NCBI GenBank assembly: GCA_021156105.1
Contig: JAJNBD010000012.1
Location: 1 to 64,000, forward strand
Length of the DNA stretch: 64,000 nucleotides
Source: Gammaproteobacteria bacterium
GTDB taxonomy: Bacteria > Pseudomonadota > Gammaproteobacteria > CAISUE01
Reading direction: 5' to 3'
Part shown: piece after piece, positions 61,589-64,000 of the stretch
Layout of the letters: the number at the start of each line of letters is the position of its first letter
Numbering within the stretch: position 1 is the stretch's first letter
Position numbers and translations under genes: made by a program
The notes under the pieces: generated by a model
Told to the model about the DNA's origin: nothing
What the model saw: the letters and a program-made list of their open reading frames with translations, nothing else
Databases searched by the model: none

Positions 61589-62335
61589 TTAAAAGGTCTG
61601 ATTGTTCTCGTGTATAACATCTTTGCAAGGGAAGGTTTTTGAACATTGTTCGCAAACAAAGGCTGACAGTTTTTTTATGTCATTTACATAAACAGTATCG
61701 CCTTTAACCTTGATATCACATTGTTTACATAACTTTGTTAGCGCTCGTGAAAAAGTCTCTGCGCGCATGCCTAGCCTAGTTGCTAATAGGAATTTATCAT
61801 AGGGAAGCTTAACGGCAATAGTTGATTCTTTTTCAGCAAGGTGAAGGCTGCATAACCGTAAAATAAAGCACCCTATTCGATGTAGCGCACTTTGAATGGA
61901 TAAGTGCTCGACGTGCATATTTAATTGATGCTGTTTTTGCAGTGTTGCCTGTAAAAAATTTAAAGATAAAATATGGTCAGTTTGAATGAGTTGTTTGAGT
62001 GTTTGAAGCGGCAAAGTAAGTACTTTAATATCAGAGATTGCTAGCGCTGTATAGATGTTTTCAACGTCAGTTTGAAATATAAATTGTTCCCCGCAATAAT
62101 GACTATTAGTTAAAATATCAATAATAATTTCTTCGCCGTCACTGCTTTCTTTAAAAAGCTTAATCCACCCGTTGACCACGTACAAAAAAGTATTCTGAGC
62201 TTGTGAATCGTTTAAGATATAAGTGCCTTTTTTATAAAAATGTACTTTTGCTATACCAGCAATTTTTTTGAAGCTTTCTGGGGAGATGTTAGAAAATAAA
62301 CTAATAGATTGAAGCATGTTTTCAGCTAACGGCAT
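61589..62335 (-). CDS. Crp/Fnr-family regulator, DNR-like, with Cys-rich tail
   Basis: This protein has about 248 residues from the ATG at 62335 (AAGGAGAG site). It has an N-terminal cyclic-nucleotide-type beta-barrel (about 10-120), a dimerisation helix, and a winged HTH with LATRLGMRAETFSRALTKL, the E-x-x-S-R recognition helix that reads TTGAT/TTGAC half-sites. The FNR N-terminal iron-sulfur cysteines are absent. Instead the C-terminus has LCKQC and VCEQCSKTFPCKD, five Cys that could bind a metal or cluster. It converges with the CBS gene (5 bp apart) and probably regulates it and norZ in response to NO or redox. Confidence 0.82.
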   Translation of the reverse strand: MPLAENMLQSISLFSNISPESFKKIAGIAKVHFYKKGTYILNDSQAQNTFLYVVNGWIKLFKESSDGEEIIIDILTNSHYCGEQFIFQTDVENIYTALAISDIKVLTLPLQTLKQLIQTDHILSLNFLQATLQKQHQLNMHVEHLSIQSALHRIGCFILRLCSLHLAEKESTIAVKLPYDKFLLATRLGMRAETFSRALTKLCKQCDIKVKGDTVYVNDIKKLSAFVCEQCSKTFPCKDVIHENNQTF

Positions 62336-62350
62336 GAGGCTCTCCTTCAA

Positions 62351-62928
62351 TAACGAGCGTTTAAATACTTTTAAGAAATAATATTGGCTCGTATTTATTG
62401 AAAAGTTGTTATTTGAACCTTTAGCTTGTTAAACTTTCTTTTTTAGCTTTAAAATAAGTTTACTCTTTAATAATTATAGCGAATCTTTGTAAGATTTGTA
62501 ACTTATCCACAAAGCGGATGTTTATTCTTTTTAGGAAGCTGTGACAAGGGAAGTGGAAGATATATCGCCACAAGCATTTGAAGTAGGGTGGGTATGCAGG
62601 TGTTTTGCCTATTCTACTTGTAGATAAAATTTCTTAAGTATCAAAGCAGTAGACTTGAATATTATGTCAGAGAGAAGTAAAATGTAAATCTTATAATAAA
62701 AATAATTGGTTATAATAAAAAATATGCCAAAGATAGAAATTCTGTCCACTCCTTGCAGTGGTTTTGATCTCATTGAAGGCTGTTCTTTAGCTCGTTGCCT
62801 TGAAAAGATTGCAGCAGTCACTGCCCCAGTTAGTCTCTCATCTGAGTTGTCCCTTGAGTTTTTTAGCTTTAACGCTGCTATGGCTTGCCACGGGATTCTA
62901 TCCAGATAATCCTCCTAAGTCTACGTTA
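62351..62928. other. long region without a supported gene
   Basis: The first 100 bp hold the promoter area of the Crp/Fnr gene. From about 62724 to 62910 both strands have open frames (plus: PKIEILSTPCSGFDLIEGC; minus: SKPLQGVDRISIFG) but neither has a ribosome site or known family, and they run into the DUF1016 remnant in a different frame. It is probably decayed mobile DNA. Confidence 0.35.
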
Positions 62929-63096
62929 ATGAAAATAAATTTTATGACGATATTATATTTAAGATGGCTTAAAAAACATGTAATGCAACTAGGTGAAAAT
63001 CCACCTATTGGAGCTGCGTTATGTTTTGAAAAATATTACAAAAGGGTTAAATTATTGCAGCTTGAAAAAGTAGTGTTCGAGTTTGCTAATTTATGA
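62929..63096 (+). pseudogene. DUF1016/YhcG-type PDDEXK nuclease remnant
   Basis: A 55-codon frame reads LYLRWLKKHVMQLGENPP, then IGAALC and VKLLQLEKVVFEFANL, then stop. I recall the C-terminal half of DUF1016 nucleases as L-Y-L-R-W-L-x-K-x-x-M-Q-x-G-E-x-P-P-I-G-L-I-L-C and H-V-E-L-L-Q-L. The nuclease core and N-terminal domain are gone. These genes are often in restriction/defence islands. Confidence 0.6.
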
Positions 63097-63194
63097 CCGA
63101 ATGACCTATTTTGATATACATAGCCTTAGTCTCAATACGCACATTGCAACTAAGAGAATTTGAAAATTCCGACTACATAATGGGAGATAAGAAT

Positions 63195-64000
63195 ATGCGA
63201 CCTGGTAACTTCTATCAGAATCTTACTAAAGCGAAAAATGATGTCTATTTAATATTAAATCGTATACCTGATGGTGATGAAAAGCTTTTATGTGAACTCG
63301 TTTTAAAAAGATTCTGTTATGCCCATAAGCAAACTCAAACGCTATCTTGCAATGATAATGATGTGTACGAACAATTTTTTAGAGAGTTTGTTGGTGATAC
63401 TCGTGCTGGTGAGTTTTCCTACAATGAGTTCTATTATAAACCGCTTAGCAAACAATGTTCATCGCTGAACTGGTGCAATTTAGTCGTGTTTTTATTAAGA
63501 AGACCATTTGTTGAATATAAAAATCTTTATATGCATAAAGAAGTACAGATGCTACATTTACTTCCTACGCCTTGTTTAAGAGATTCAGCTCTTGAGTTAG
63601 CTGATCAGGTTTTAAAGTGTTATGAGAGATTTTATGCTGCAGGTCACGGAATAATCAGTCGCCCTACCGAGCTAGCATTACCATTGCATGCCATACGTAC
63701 CTTTTGCAGTGCGCCATTTTGGAACGAAAAAGATTTATATCGGGCTATCATGGATATGATAAAAAATTATTTCTGTGGAGAAAAAAGCAGTTTTTTTTCT
63801 GCCCGTCAAGACGCCTTATCAGTTAATGCTATTAACGCTAGGTTAATGAATAGCATATTTAGAGAATTAAAACATTATGTAAAAGAGTGTAATGGCAAAT
63901 CGGTTACCCTGAAAAAGCTATTGTTAATTAGCGATCGCTGCAGAACTTATTCACAGGAAACGCCTTTTACTTTACATGGAAGTACATGCACTGGTAAGAG
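63195..64000 (+). CDS. hypothetical protein, Cys-rich, 3' end outside window
   Basis: The frame is open from the ATG at 63195 (GGGAG site) to the window end, 268 codons. The product is helical with many cysteines spread throughout (LCEL, RFCYAH, LSCND, QCSSLNWC, KCYE, TFCSA, YFCG, KECNG, DRCRT). It has no signal peptide or TM. No family is recognised. Its size and lack of operon neighbours fit the unknown, possibly secreted proteins of this region. Confidence 0.6.
   Translation, partial: MRPGNFYQNLTKAKNDVYLILNRIPDGDEKLLCELVLKRFCYAHKQTQTLSCNDNDVYEQFFREFVGDTRAGEFSYNEFYYKPLSKQCSSLNWCNLVVFLLRRPFVEYKNLYMHKEVQMLHLLPTPCLRDSALELADQVLKCYERFYAAGHGIISRPTELALPLHAIRTFCSAPFWNEKDLYRAIMDMIKNYFCGEKSSFFSARQDALSVNAINARLMNSIFRELKHYVKECNGKSVTLKKLLLISDRCRTYSQETPFTLHGSTCTGK

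Noticed and set aside
62706..62909. Open frames on both strands (SLSSELSLEFF plus; SKPLQGVDRISIFG minus)
   Set aside because: There is no start signal or known family, and the two frames mirror each other, so at least one is a shadow. Treated as decayed DNA.
1..64000. CRISPR array, rRNA or intact tRNA genes
   Set aside because: No regularly spaced repeats or rRNA signatures were seen. The only tRNA-like sequence is the 3' half at 29668-29713.

Overview
The window is AT-rich bacterial DNA with gammaproteobacterial-type genes: a YhhQ/VUT transporter pair, quinol-dependent NO reductase, HU, an S24-type repressor and an ISL3 transposase. There are also many exported or effector-like proteins of unknown family and many small gene relics. 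The style fits Legionellales (Legionella/Coxiella/Berkiella-like). This is an inference from gene content; no rRNA or other taxonomic marker is present.

Region 1 (1-22.3 kb) is a biosynthetic gene cluster. A leftward operon of ten tightly packed genes encodes a small HTH protein, an AfsA-like (A-factor/butyrolactone synthase) hotdog protein, a flavin monooxygenase, an MFS exporter, a HAD-IB phosphatase, two stand-alone acyl carrier proteins, an SDR reductase, an AMP-dependent acyl ligase and a KAS III-type ketosynthase cut by the window edge. Rightward from 8.5 kb come an S24-type repressor (apparently leaderless mRNA), an unknown protein, an exported alpha/beta hydrolase, and two facing pairs of paralogues (PanE-like, then VUT-like). 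A 1918-residue NRPS-PKS follows (C-A-PCP-KS-[no AT]-ACP-TE), then leftward tailoring genes (flavin monooxygenase, VOC, SDR). My reading is that the acyl ligase, ACPs and KAS III prepare an acyl chain. The NRPS then joins it to an amino acid and the AT-less PKS module extends it with a trans-supplied malonyl unit, while AfsA plus HAD may make a butenolide/butyrolactone-type part or signal.

Region 2 (22.6-29.4 kb) holds small accessory enzymes (YciI, VOC, racemase-like, SGNH, GNAT, CMD/AhpD-like, DUF6933-like), several decayed genes and a 516-residue protein. That protein joins two ankyrin-like segments to a cytidine-deaminase-like zinc site (HSE...CxxC) and is a strong effector/toxin candidate.

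Region 3 (29.4-31.6 kb) is a mobile-element scar: the 3' half of a tRNA-Arg gene, doubled ISL3 ends, a 5'-truncated ISL3 transposase and a Rep_3-type plasmid initiator.

Region 4 (31.7-34.3 kb) is an operon for a quinone-oxidoreductase-like enzyme, an intradiol ring-cleavage dioxygenase, a lipocalin-like protein and a YciI protein, with a good sigma-70 promoter and a terminator-like hairpin. HU follows.

Region 5 (35-58.5 kb) is mostly exported or unknown proteins. It includes a 1332-residue two-TM coiled-coil protein, an EAL phosphodiesterase convergently overlapping a GGDEF cyclase, NUDIX, LysR, SRPBCC, YjbQ, SDR and HD-domain proteins, a 30-residue peptide gene, a small exported ORF with only an AUA start, and relics of ssb, HU and an interrupted helical-repeat gene.

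Region 6 (58.6-62.3 kb) is a nitric-oxide module: norZ, a CBS-domain protein with a perfect DNR/FNR-type box at about -41.5, and a Crp/Fnr regulator with a cysteine-rich tail. The window ends with a DUF1016 nuclease relic and the start of an unknown Cys-rich protein.
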